A DNA stretch of 64,000 nucleotides from Lineus longissimus. Lineage: Eukaryota; Nemertea; Pilidiophora; Heteronemertea; Lineidae. The DNA is taken from positions 15,578,437-15,642,436 of the forward strand of contig NC_088313.1 of the NCBI RefSeq assembly GCF_910592395.1, in the 5' to 3' direction. Made by a program: the position numbers and the translations under genes. Under the pieces are notes generated by a model. That model saw only the letters and a program-made list of their open reading frames with translations. It was not told the DNA's origin and made no database searches. Shown piece after piece: positions 1-12,606 of the stretch; position 1 is the stretch's first letter, and every line of letters starts with the position of its first letter.

Positions 1-3000
1 ATCAAAGGAAAACAAGTAAGTACTTTTATTTTCGCGAATAGTTATTAGCGAAATCCTCTGAAATAAACTGAAACGCCTGCAAAAAGTACAGTTCACAGCA
101 CAGTTCACTGCCTGGGTAGCGGCAAAGTAATGGTCTATACGAGAGGGCTTCAGTAAATTGTAGCATTCCTTCAAACTGCCTCCCGTATACTATTGTACTC
201 TCCGCTAGCCGCCAAGCTACAGGACACCTCGAGACAATTGACTGTCTGGGTGTGAATACCATTGTCCCGCTCAATTAGGTACCACCTAATTGAATGACAA
301 CTTTTGATGTCTTGTCCATTGTGAGAAAGATATCGGAGAAAATGAGATTCGTCCTAAGTGAAGTGATCCAAGTGTATTAAGGCTTCATAAAGCTGCGACA
401 TGGTAGCACGGTTTGTTAGCCAGAAACCAAACTAATATCAACTCGCCATATCATATCACCCATTGTATAATTCGGCCATAAATTCTTTGCCGGTTTGGAA
501 TTGATACGACTCGACCATATAATGAGACGGCTGGATTAATAAGGGGAACGCAAACACGGTCCTGTAGTGGGGTCAGCAACTGATGGATCTGACTATTTTC
601 GGAATAGAACATGGGAGGAGGTATAGCCCAGTCGCGGACGGAAGCTCGTTTTAGCTATGAAGCTAAACATCCCATTTAAATCTAGCAACGAGACATTTTC
701 TCTCTCTGTTCTCCATATGCGACAAGCATATTTTTCCCAGAGCAGGTTACCTTCATATACTCTACCAACTGAAATGACTTTAAAGGGTTCTGCATGGTTT
801 TTCTAAGCTTCCTTTGAATTCCGCAGAGTCGGAGCACCGACGTAGAGCCCCGTTCCCTACCTCTGTACCTCATAGACACATCACGGGCACTCGCCTCGCC
901 TCAACATGCGGAACATGAGGTTAACCTTCTGGAGTAAAGCCCCAAGCCAGCCAAAAGCCTAATCCTCCAGATTCCTTGGTATCTTCGACACCACGAATTT
1001 GACGACATGCATAACATGAAAATAAAAAAAATTGCCTCGTCGTCATTTTCTGATGATAAGTTGCAGAAATATTTTTAAAAATCCTTTCAACTTATATTTT
1101 TGTAATATGATAGTCATTTTCTCCTAACGCGAGGTGTTTCCAGCGGCCATTGCCAAGCTGAACAATTGCGATTGCTGTCGGTGTCGATATCATTCTTCGC
1201 CAAGCGTACATGCCCGCCTTCATCAATCTCTTGCTCTAAATTCAATTGCCCAAACAAAATGCTTCTCTCTCGAGACCAGAATTGACTAAGAGTGACATTA
1301 TCATGACCAAGCAAACGCCATACGAACCCAATAAACTTGACAAATAGCTCTTGGATTTCATCATTTCCAAAAGACTGTATAATTCAATAAAGGTTGCGAG
1401 GTCTTTCATAAACGCATACATCTCTGGTCGTATTACCATCAAATCTCATCCCAGTTCTAATTATTGCTAGTAAGGATACACCGAGTCTGATTACCGAGCA
1501 ATATTTATAGATTTTTCTATTTATTAATCTGAAGATGGAGCAATCACCTTCTAGCATGAGAGATAAATTCCCATTATAATGACGAGGAAGAGTAAGTATG
1601 AGAAGAAGGGAGGAATATAATCTCCGGTCTATTCGGATTGTCCCGTACGCGTCTCGCCGCTGGCTCATCTGGGGCAAGGGATGTAATATATCAGAAAAAG
1701 AAGCAAAGTGGTCGATTTCCATTTTATATGATGCCATCTCTTGACAAAAGAACTTTTTTCAAATTCCCACTTTTTGCTTGATTTGCAATTCACCACGTAC
1801 CATTTTTAAAAAATATCAAAAAATTCTTACAAAGGCACAAGAAAAATTCAGGATATTACAGTTACACAATCATCGCATCTTTTCCTTTGGTAAAAACTCA
1901 GGCATCTATTGGCCAAATTTTGGCTTTCCGTTGCCTTTTTGACAGTCTTTCACAGTGGGGTCCTCTCATGGTTCCATTTGAAATATTCAAAGATCGATAG
2001 AAAAGTCAAGAGAACGGATTATGATAACACAGTGCGACGTGGACAGATAGTCTCCGGGTCCATAAAAGTCCCCCACTGCGCTATTCGTCCTGATCGCGTG
2101 TAATTTCGATTTCAATAAAATGATCTCGTGTTCTCTGTCAACTTGGGCAGCGTAGAATCGATTGTTTTTGTAGACAAGCAGTACTATGAAGACGAGGGGA
2201 TAAAAGCGCAGCAACGCGTCAAACTGCGAGAGTTTCAATAAGAACCAATTGATTCGTAATCGGATGCCACTTGGAGCGAAATCATTCGATAAATACGACA
2301 AACCAGAACAATTAAAGGCGTTCTTCCAAACAATCATGGCGATTTTCCAACTTCCGGTTGTCATCATTGCCGCCACGTTTTTGATCTGACAAAATGGCGT
2401 CATGCTGCTTCAGCCTGTGATTATGACATGACATTGTGTCCACGCTCTTTGGTTGTTTAAGAGGCGGATGGTGCATGCGGTTATGGGAGGCTGTGGCAAT
2501 CCTTCTGGTTGAGATAACCGAATGGCAAAAGGATATTGAAGCTGTCCATGATATATGGCCTTTATCAGGACCGGAGATTACTTGGCGTGAAGCACAACGG
2601 GATTGTTCAATTAAACTTGCCAACAGAATGTGGATGACAGATTGTTGACATGCTGAGATTAATAATTTTGGTTGGCCACATTACGATGTGTAAACCATGG
2701 CCAACACCCGCCAGTGACAAAGACTAATGACCCTGTTTAAGTGTTATTTGCCCAATTGTGTCCATACCCTTAAACATCATTGGAACTGTTTGTAGAATAT
2801 GGACAAGACCATTAACATTTCCCCTTTATCATTTCATATTGACAGTGGCGTTTTTTCTAGGCTGAGTTATCGTTTGTATGGATCAAACAATCGTACTTTA
2901 TCGGCATAACAAACAGAAAGGCACCAAATGTGATTAAGGAATATTTTTATGTCATATTCAAAAGTAAAGGCGTATGGGGCTGCACTGACCAATCCCACTG

Positions 3001-3320
3001 AAAATCGGCAATTGCCGTGTATGATCTGAATTTTGGAGGGGTCCACTCTGATGATTTTCAGGGTTTTTTTGTGACATTATTCGATTTTTCTGTTAACTAA
3101 TGTGGTGGTTGTTGCCAAGCCTTCGAAGTGAATGAGAATGCTGAGAAGTGCAGTGTGAAGTCAACCTTCATTTAATGCCATCGCCCTCAACTGTCACACG
3201 CCTCCTTTCACTATCTATTCGATTAATCCCAGCAGCCGACCAACCGTGAACGAAAGTCATCCGCACATTATTGGTAACTCCGGGGAGTAATCGTCATTTT
3301 TGTTATCATCACGAAGATCA
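1..3320. other. Intergenic, no gene recognised
   Basis: No open frame here looks like a conserved protein or carries convincing splice junctions. The longest frames (about 117-138 codons on the minus strand near 1384-2403) have low-complexity, unfamiliar translations. No RNA gene was recognised. It may be intergenic or intronic sequence of a gene whose exons lie outside the window. Confidence 0.5.
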
Positions 3321-3467
3321 GGGCCCGGTAGTTCAAAACAAATTATGTCACTAACGCTGGTATTACCTTAACTTGACGTTATCTCCTTTAGTTTAGCCCT
3401 TAGACTTAACGCCAAGGTCAGTTAACGCCAGCGTTAGTGACAGAACTTGTTTTGAATAACCTGGCCC
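3321..3467. mobile_element. Foldback MITE, family A copy 1
   Basis: The two ends are near-perfect inverted repeats. The left end begins GGGCCCGGTAGTTCAAAACA and runs on through CACTAACGCTGG. The right end carries the reverse complement (CCAGCGTTAGTGACAGAAC, then TTGTTTTGAATAACCTGGCCC). Even the middle (TTAACTTGACGTTA and TAGACTTAACG) is partly symmetrical, so the whole element could form a hairpin. It has no coding capacity. A second copy at 17986-18122 shares the ends and the internal sequence, so this is a dispersed non-autonomous element and not a chance palindrome. The superfamily is not assigned. Confidence 0.8.
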
Positions 3468-6400
3468 AAATGACGTCATTGCAACACCCTTCCTGATACA
3501 GAGACAAAGCCGTGGAACGTCTCAGCAAAGACAGGCCCCTATTGGTGACTTTGTGTAATTTAATCTGACCGATCTGGCCATGGACTCCCTTTAATACGAA
3601 AGTAAATATTCTGTTTCTCGGCTGACTTGCTCCAGATGACACTGGTGTGATCCGTGCTCGTATTAAACGAATGGAAACAACACGAATTGATGAGGTGCTA
3701 GATCTTCTTAAAACATGAATGGGATTATTGACGGGTGGGTTGACGGCACTCAACCAAGCATTTAGAAAAGTCAAGATATATTTTATTTTTGACGCAACTG
3801 AACCTGTTTGATAATCGTTTTTGCGAATGCATCTGACACACAAGGCTCGGAGATCGTTTAGGATCCTAAAGGTTGCGATATTAAACTTGCTGAAATACAT
3901 GTACGAACGAAAATGTGCAAAAACACTTCAGAAAGGGGATCGATTCTCTACAGACTTTCTAAAGACCAGACGTCGAGTAAATAGCAAAATGAAGTATACT
4001 TTCTGCTTTTGGTCAATTTAGTGTCAAGTTTCGTTCCTAATGAAACAAAATGATCACTCAATAAAAAGAGATATGTCGCATTTATATGCGCCAGGCAATT
4101 TAATTATTTAAGTCAACGAAACGAAGACGTTCTCAGAATCTACGGGTCTTTTCTCTTGAAATCGATGATGGTCGATGGCGTCTCCAAGCAGCCAAAAATC
4201 TTGTCATTCAGTCAAATATCAATTTAATGAGTGGATGTGCTCTTCCAATTGGAGGTGGGGCCTTGTGACAAGGCAATAGACATGGTACCAACCTTCCTTG
4301 CCACAAGAAACCCGAAACAAATTACTTAAGGTCGATACAGTAAGCGAACAATTTATCACCATTGGGCCGAGCTTGTGGCAGGCTCTTGTCTTAGGAAATT
4401 AATCCGGGCCCCAAGCGGGTAGTTAAACTCCTGGGTTATGCTAAGGAAACCGACACCATTATTGCTTGTCCCTCCTTATAATTACCCAAGCTACTGAACA
4501 GTCCCATTTGGTTGCCTCAATGTTACTCTAACGTGGGTTTTTATGTCAGTTCATCTCATGATGCCGGTCTTAAAGGAATATGCTTTTATAAGATGTTTGG
4601 GGCTGTTGGAGGAAATGATGGAAATTAGCGGTAGTTTTAATCTGGAGATCGTCTCTGGACGATTGTTGTAACAAGAAAGGAATTACTCAGAAAAGATCAC
4701 CAATGCGTCATGGTTCTCGAGTTGATTTAAAGCATATTTAGCGTTGCTCATTAATACAGTTTATAGAATAATCTCTCTTCTGTTTTTTTTCTGTTTTTTC
4801 TGTTTCCTTTATTAGGTGGGAAATATGCCCCGCCCGCGACGCATAAAAACTCGAAGGCTTGAAATAACAAGAAGAACGACAGCGTTCAAAATGGCCACTG
4901 ATCCGTGTCATGTGACATTTCAAACCGGAAACTGCAAATCAACGTTTACATTTTGGTCCGATGTTCAAACTCCTATTTTGTTCGAAACAATGGCAATTTC
5001 AAAACAATCGAGTCTGAATACAAATCGGGACTTAATCTTGTTATGCGATTCGAAATAATACTTAGCAAATATTGAAAATATTATGATTATAATTGTGCTG
5101 ACTCCTTAAAATGAATACTTTGAAATATTAACACAACTTATTGTCCACGCTTCATTAACCTTTTTTTCCATGTAAATGTACCTTAGAATTTCATGTCATT
5201 GTTTTAATGATCGTTTCCATAAGAATGACACACGCCTACGCCAAGATGGCAATACAGAAAACGAAGCAAAGAAAAATGCGTCTTCAGTTCGCCATTTCGA
5301 TAGTTTATGAGCATTGATAAACTGTAAAACCTCGTAATCCTTATCAATAATCGTCTTCGAGGGGGTGGTTCATGCCTGTTAAATTTGTTTTCATACACTG
5401 GTGGTTAGAAGAGGTCGGTTTCCTTCGCCGACTTAGTGGCCACTTTTAATCAATGGTCACTCGAAAGCGCCAATAACTGACGTGTTAATACAAATATTGT
5501 AAATCACTACTCATTTGATTACTGCCGGGCGGTTTTCGATTAATTGAAATTAAGTGCAGGTAATATAATAACGAATGTAACACTGGCAAGATTCGTGGTC
5601 GGGAAACACATCAAATTCGGTCTGTTCCGAGTAATATCTCACCGCTAAATCCGACAAGGTGGAATAAGTAATGTCTAAACGATTGCTAATTTTATATGCG
5701 CAATCTAAAATATTTTGTTTATAAGATATAAAATTCCATTAGGCCCACTAGATTCCGTTTTTATCGCCAAATAAAATCGCATTAGGCTGAGCAATTCCTC
5801 GTTAATTCTCGCAAACGGCCATGTTGGATGGCGGTACTATGGTTATATTCCAATCGATCAAAACACGAACGGTGTAACTTCATTGCTACAAATAAGAGAA
5901 CGCACTCCATTAAAAGATGACAAAACGGGGGACGCAACTCCCGAGTTGGGAATTTAATTCTGTGTGCGTATGATGAGTGAATGACGGCTAAAGAAAACAT
6001 CGCATTTACAACACGGATAATACAACATCTCTTTTCTAAATTAAACTCTTTCAAAAGATGTACCGCATTTGTTATCTGCGGGACAGTGATCTGGTGTAAA
6101 GTTATTGACGGTGTTTGATTGGTGAATATTGAATTAGATTGGTTGATGTGTTACTTTTTCTCCCGCTTTTGTTACTCGGCTGTAAAATTTTACAGATGAA
6201 TAAATAAGCCATCTGATGTTGAGGTAAAATCTTTAAGTTGATTTGATTACATACACTCAATTTGTCTTGGAGGCCGAGGGATGTATGCCGATATATTTCG
6301 GCGACAGCTCTCTGTGTTTTCAGTGTTCCCTTGAAAACGCATGTAAAAAAGATAAAGGACCCGCCAGAATTGGCTTATAAACAAGTTTTAATTTCATCTC

Positions 6401-9400
6401 CACTCTTCCAACTCCTATCTCTAATGCCAGGTATGTCAGGTGCAGGGCTTGATGACACGACGGACTGACGTATCCGTACGTAGTCGTACGTTTGCGCCGT
6501 GCGAAATCTGCCCAAAAAGAAAATACATTCGGCGATATTCTTAGTTCAGCTAGGCTAGGCAGTATTCTGGCGCTCACCAAGGCCATCTTGAAGAAGCCCC
6601 TCGCGAAGTGAGAGAAATCTGTTCATCTCGATTGGTTCATGTTCCGACTGCTGTTAGTTAAGCAATTAATAAATGGTATCATGATCACGGTCTTCACGGT
6701 GTATCTGATCCATTGTCAGCAATGATTAATCGGGTCCCTATTAAGCCGTGGGCCATCCCTTATCTTACTCAAACCTAATAGCGCTAATCGTTCGCTTGTC
6801 TAAGACTGTCGTAACACGACCAGCATTACATACAAAATGACGACAGGGCTAGAAACCATTTCTAAAATAAAAAGGATGAGAAGACATTGTGATTTCGTCT
6901 CTAACATGAACTTCATCTTCAATATAAGAAGTTTTCTATCAAGGCTGGCAAATTAATTGTCCAAGGCAAGTCAACGGTAGTCTGAATGCTGCTCGACCTG
7001 TTCAAGTTGCTTGCGCCATTGTGACCCTGTCCGTCTAAAACCAAGCTTGTTTGATTCCCCTTGCCCGCACAACCCCCCTCGTCCAAAACTAAAGAATACT
7101 ATTTTGAGTAGAACAATACAACGCTTGTGAAAATTGCGCAGTTTTCCCACCGCATTTCGTCTCCAGCTGTGGAAAGAATTCTTGTGGCTCGAAACAACTT
7201 CCGTAGGTAACACGCCCTTTGATAAAGATACTAACAATCACGTGGTTACTGCAGTGCTTCAAACTGAATTTAAACATCCCCAAAAGTCCCCTTCGTTCTT
7301 GATTCTTGTCACGCGCCGGCTGACGTGCCCGCAGAAACGGCTTCAAACGAATGGCCTCTTTTCTAATTCCATTTAATCCTGATGTTTTCTATCTAAAACT
7401 TTCAAAGATTGATCCTCTGCCAAGCAGACAATGTAAGGAATAAATCATCCTGGGAAGAATAAGGGAGGACAAGTTAGGATTGGGTCAGACTTGCAAACAG
7501 TTGACATTAGGTACGGTAATTTCAGCTAATGAACTAGACGCTTTCGACATACCTAATGAATTGCTGAGAACGTTTTTTTCGCCCGGTTTTGTTCCTAAAT
7601 GCTTTCGGTACTGCTTTGAGAAAGCTGAATGCGTCTAATACTTGAATTAATTGGTTCGAACCAACTGATGAGTTGCTTGATGGTTCGAATTTTTTTTTCT
7701 TGCTGGTGATTCTGCTTGTTACAACATAATAGTGTTTGTTGATTTGAAGACATTTCGTATCGGCGAGAATTACTGAACATCAAAGCGTCATTTACGTGTA
7801 CATGTAACAGGTCTGAAAATCAACTTGGAAGGTTCATGTTTTAATTTGCGAACTCGGCCATCAATCATATGATATTTTCCTGTTTGCTGTTCTACATGTA
7901 TCTTAACTAGACAAGATAAAAATTATAAAATGACCATAATTAATTTCTTCATCACTGCACCAATAGGCTTAATTTGGCCACCGAACACACCAAAGTTGAC
8001 TTTTGAATCAAAATATACCGTTTTCATGACTTCGATCCGCAAAAGATGAATGCTTTTTGGTCCTGGAGGATAGGCTCTCGGTGGGGGATCACCTTTTGTG
8101 GCAAATCTTGTTTTTCGGCGACATGATGGGATAGGAGCTCCCCATACACACTGCATGTAAATATGACCCTGCATTATTGTTATGTACGACTTTTGGTCTT
8201 CCGCTGGTCAGGTACATTGGCCACGCCCGAAGTCATCCCATTCCTCAAGATAATCATTCCAGTGCGGGTTGATTCATCTTCCGAGATGCAGCATCCAGGC
8301 GGGGCTATCTGACGTCACACATAACACTCAATCATAGCATGAATTCCCGGTTAACGCGTTATAAGTAAACATGGCGGGCTCCAATGACCCGGACCTCATC
8401 AATAATCCCAAGCAAGGAGAAACACTGTCAGCAATCTCGGAATGATAAGAGAGAAAACGAACAAGGGTTAGAGACTTGATCCTCACCAGTCTAGCGCGTC
8501 ACTCAGAGAAGACGGATCACCGTCAGCCCGTCTCACAGTCTTGGTCAGATTTTTTCAAACCCGAGACCTCGCCGAGGTGTAATAATGGCCGCTTGCTATT
8601 GCTGCGTAAACACGAAAGGACCTGACTAATTAAATTTTCACTTTTGACCACGTTTCGGATGACGTTTGGCTGATTTATCGCGTGAAGGAAATGATCAATT
8701 TAGTGGCATGTTCGAGTACATTTACTTAGATTAGCCCCGCAAGAGTTATTTATCTGTATATGGTTGCTGTGATTTAAACGCCCGTTGACAAAATTAGCCG
8801 TAGTCTTCATGGATGTAAGAGCCCGGCTCAGAGTCCCACACGCAAGTTGAACAACTTGGCGTTCACGTTATCGTTGACGCATTAAGAATGGCGATATTGC
8901 ATTAATTTGATTTAATAGCGACTGGCAGCCCAGTTCAAGGGAAAAAAATATAGCATGGATATTAAGTGTTCTATTGATTCGCTTCAATTGGTAAGGAAAT
9001 GTATTTACTCAGTGTGACTTATCATTGGAAGCAGGATGGTTTTTAATCAAGGCGTTAAAGACATCTAGCATGATCATAGATCGTTACCATTTAATCCATC
9101 AAGAGAGCTCGCCGTGGTGTAATTACACTCTCCCCGTGATAGATTACTCTCTGGTTTCACCAACAGAGCCTGAATGGGGGAAAGTTAACCTTTCCATCAG
9201 TAAACATCAGCAGCCAAGCAGGATTGATCTTTACTCTCTCTATTAGCCCCCATTGTGTCGCACAAATGAGGCCCGTTTATATTCTTATCCGGGCTCTTTG
9301 CAATGTAAATGCGCTGGATAGCCAGGAGATTTTAAATGAATACAGCGCCTAAATGATCTCGTGTATTGCCTGATGATGCTAAGAAATTAAATAAATATCG

Positions 9401-12159
9401 ACCGGTGGTAATAAAAGCTTGTCAAGATGCCATCGAAGGCAATAGTGCTGGTGAAATGGCTCAGTCCCTGCACCAGATGCGTGGAGGCGCGCCTCGGCAA
9501 AAATAGCACGGAACAAAAAGGAACAAACTCTAGATTACCGTTACTCTTCTGATGGTTTTTTTTGAGTGTATGTTTTTTCTTTGATTATCAACATAACATT
9601 AATCTGGCCGAACTGGCTTCTACCTTCTTGGTCTCCTCTCAAGGGTTGTTTCAACTGAATAAGAGCAAGGTTAGCTGGCATCTTTGTCCTTCTTATCATT
9701 TCACTGCAGCGTAGTTGCGCAATAAGGAAGGATAACGTAATGGAGGTATGATATTCTCATTAGAATAATAAATCCATGAAAAGGGAGATCAAAATGTCAT
9801 TTTTTCTATCATGAGATTTGCAGGATGTTTGCATCTGTGGCAATTAGCTATAGGTTGAACGATCCAAATTGTAGATGGCTAGGTAATTAGTATAATGTAC
9901 GCTATTAGCTAATCGTCCTGGCCGTAAAGACATAGACACGAAGGAATAAAAGCGTAATCGAATCCTTTGTCTTCGGGACACTCTATTCGTGGACATTTAA
10001 AAATGTTACACCAGTCATTTCTACTCCAAAATCATAAGTCTTCATGATCTCAATTTCTCATACGACCACTTTGGCCGCTATCGAATCAAACAAATCACTG
10101 ACCAAAGGAAGAATTAGCGAGGAGATAGAGCTTGGTAATTTACTTCCCAAATACTTCCCAATTCCTATATACAATTTGCATCCATCATAAGCGAAGGTGA
10201 CAAGATCACAAAGGACTATAGAATCATCCGTGACGTCTCCAAGTAGAGATGATCTATGACCTATAGGCCAGATGTCAGTTTGTTTGACCAGGCGCTTCCC
10301 CAGATGATTAAGGAGAGCCTCCTGGTACATAACAGCCTGTTAGCCTAATGAAATGATCTCCTTACCAATGGTAACGTTTGTTTAAAGTTGCCACTTGGTG
10401 GAGGAGGTCTATAAAAATAAACCAAACTATTCGTCATGCGCCGTGATAAATGCATCCGACTCGAATATAAGGCTGCAAAAAGTACATTATATCCCGGACA
10501 TTTCCGACTAAGGCAACAAGCTCAAGAACTCTGATTGGTCAATGCGCCTCAGAGGACTTTGAATCAGCAACGCCGGCGATTGGCAGACCTTGGAACGAAA
10601 TTTCCAGACGTGATGCGCATGGGCATGATGATTGGATTGGTGATTGGACAATTATAGTCCATTGCGTAAATGTTAAGTCCGCCTTGTTTGGTAATTTGGG
10701 GTTCTAGAGAGCGAACTACTTCTCTGGTCAAAGACTTTGGCCCAATATAGCAAACATTTGCGCCGAACATGGCGCGCAAAACCGCTCATTTCGCCTATAG
10801 CAGGAGGAACCCGGCCCTGGTGAATAGCCTACATCCTCCAAATGCAGGTCGAGAGCAAACGCTGAAGAAGAAGACCTACCTCAGTGTAGAGATAGATTAT
10901 ATACACTTAACTGTATTAATGAACTGCATTTTCTGACAAGAGAAACAAACAGGCGATATTCATCCTTTGACGGAGGCTTTTAGTGAGAGTGTATTATTAC
11001 CCGGTGGAGAAAACATACGATGATTTAAGAGCGCCAGGTGTCTTTTTGAAGGTTCACTCAATAAGAAACTTTCGGAACAGGGTTTTCTTAAAAACGCGGG
11101 CATGGATTTGGAAAGATTTGATATGTGTCTGCGATATTTTGACCAATGAATGACTCGGGCCAAAAAATTGCGACGGACGATGCGTGGATCGGCGATGACG
11201 ATGAGAACGACTATGTTAGGACGTCGGGTGAACTCTTTAGTGGTTTTCTCACCGACAATGGCCAGCTGTGGAGCAGGTGCCGCCAGGAGTTAGCCTTCAT
11301 CATTGATTTGATAGGTTGCAAACAGTCGGGGAACTTGACGTTCCAGCAAACTGCAATATTCTGGTTCGAAGGTCGATTTCAACTGTTCAGACGTCAATGG
11401 TTATAATCTCGAGGCAGTCCATAGCCATCCTAAAACATATCTAAAGCTACGTTGCACTCGCGACCGCACCGAAAGGCAACCTTATCATAAACTGTCCTAA
11501 ACTATGTTTTTGCATTCTTGCCATTTTTCTCACATGACCCCTCCCCCCCCCCCCCATGCGCTCACCCTCATTTGAAATATTTTTAAGGGACAAAGCTAAG
11601 TGCCCACTAATATCACACGCGTCACCACACCACACTGCGTCGTGTATGCACACCACACTGCGCCGGGTATGGAAAAGGTCTAATTACGGATTAAATAGCC
11701 ATATGGCATTGTGCTTCTTGTGGGATTATGTTGTACGACAGCACTGGACTGTAAAACATTGTGGCCAAGGACCTTTAAACGTTTTATGCCCTTCTCCACG
11801 TCGGCTGATCTCAAGTAGAGGTAAACATTCGTCACTGTAGCCGGGCTCTACAGCATACTTAGACAACGGAAGCCTGGGATTATCTCAGCGTATTCTTCCC
11901 TGACCTTGGAGGTAGCATCCGCCCTGATCGACCGGTGTTGACGCAGACAGTATCGTTCGAGAAACGAGTCGTGCCAAGATGACAACACAACTCATCCCTC
12001 AATCGGTAAGCCACCACCCTCATTTTCGGAATAGCCCTCTTTTGGAGTTGCCCTCTCCGCACATGATTGTAGCCTCACACTCATCCGCGCTTTGAACACA
12101 ATACATGTAGCAGATCGGTGGATAATATGCCGAAAAACAGGGAAATACAAACTACATTT
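3468..12159. other. Gene-poor region, no gene recognised
   Basis: This 8.7-kb stretch contains only short open frames with unfamiliar translations. Several subregions (for example around 5500-5780 and 8600-9420) are AT-rich with homeodomain-like TAATTA/ATTAAA words. That is compatible with conserved regulatory DNA but cannot be shown from one genome. A run of 13 Cs lies at 11543-11555. A frame at 11146-11406 (+, 86 codons, rich in D and E at the start) is the most protein-like, but it has no recognisable domain or splice support. Confidence 0.45.
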
Positions 12160-12478
12160 TCTGCCATTAGAGTATGAATTGAGTTTGGGCAAAACTGTCA
12201 CTCAAACGTATTTAACAATAACATATTTAAAAGAATACCAAGATAGCTCTTGACCACCCTGCGTCCACAACGGACATGAAAAAGCCGCATCCATTTTGAA
12301 GACACCAGCTACTACTATTTTCTTCCATTAGAGTATAAATTGAGTTTGGGTAAAACATTTCACTCAAACGTATTTACCAATAACATATTTAAAAGAATAC
12401 CAAGATAGCTCTTGACCACCCTGCGTCCACAACGGACATGAAAAAGCCGCATCCATTTTGAAGACACCAGCTACTAAT
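12160..12478 (+). repeat. 161-162-bp tandem duplication upstream of GT31 gene 1
   Basis: Two head-to-tail copies lie at about 12160-12315 and 12321-12476. They are nearly identical: both contain CATTAGAGTAT, GAGTTTGGG, CACTCAAACGTATTTA, CCACCCTGCGTCCACAACGG and GACACCAGCTACTA. The register shifts from 161 to 162 bp because of a one-base indel. The few differences are mostly in the left third. The block ends about 130 bp before the splice acceptor of the first GT31 gene, so it lies in that gene's promoter, 5' exon or intron. Confidence 0.93.
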
Positions 12479-12606
12479 GGCCGGGAATTAAATCGTATTC
12501 CGACGTGTGTTGCCGTACAAATTGCTTCCCGTCGAACAAAAAGATTACACAATTAAAGGGACTTTCCCCGTATATACCTTTTAACGATATACCCTTTTCT
12601 TTTCAG

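Noticed and set aside
12505-12606. ATG-initiated N-terminal extension of GT31 gene 1
   Set aside because: It lies upstream of a strong acceptor conserved with gene 2, and its sequence is unlike a cytosolic tail, so it is read as intron.
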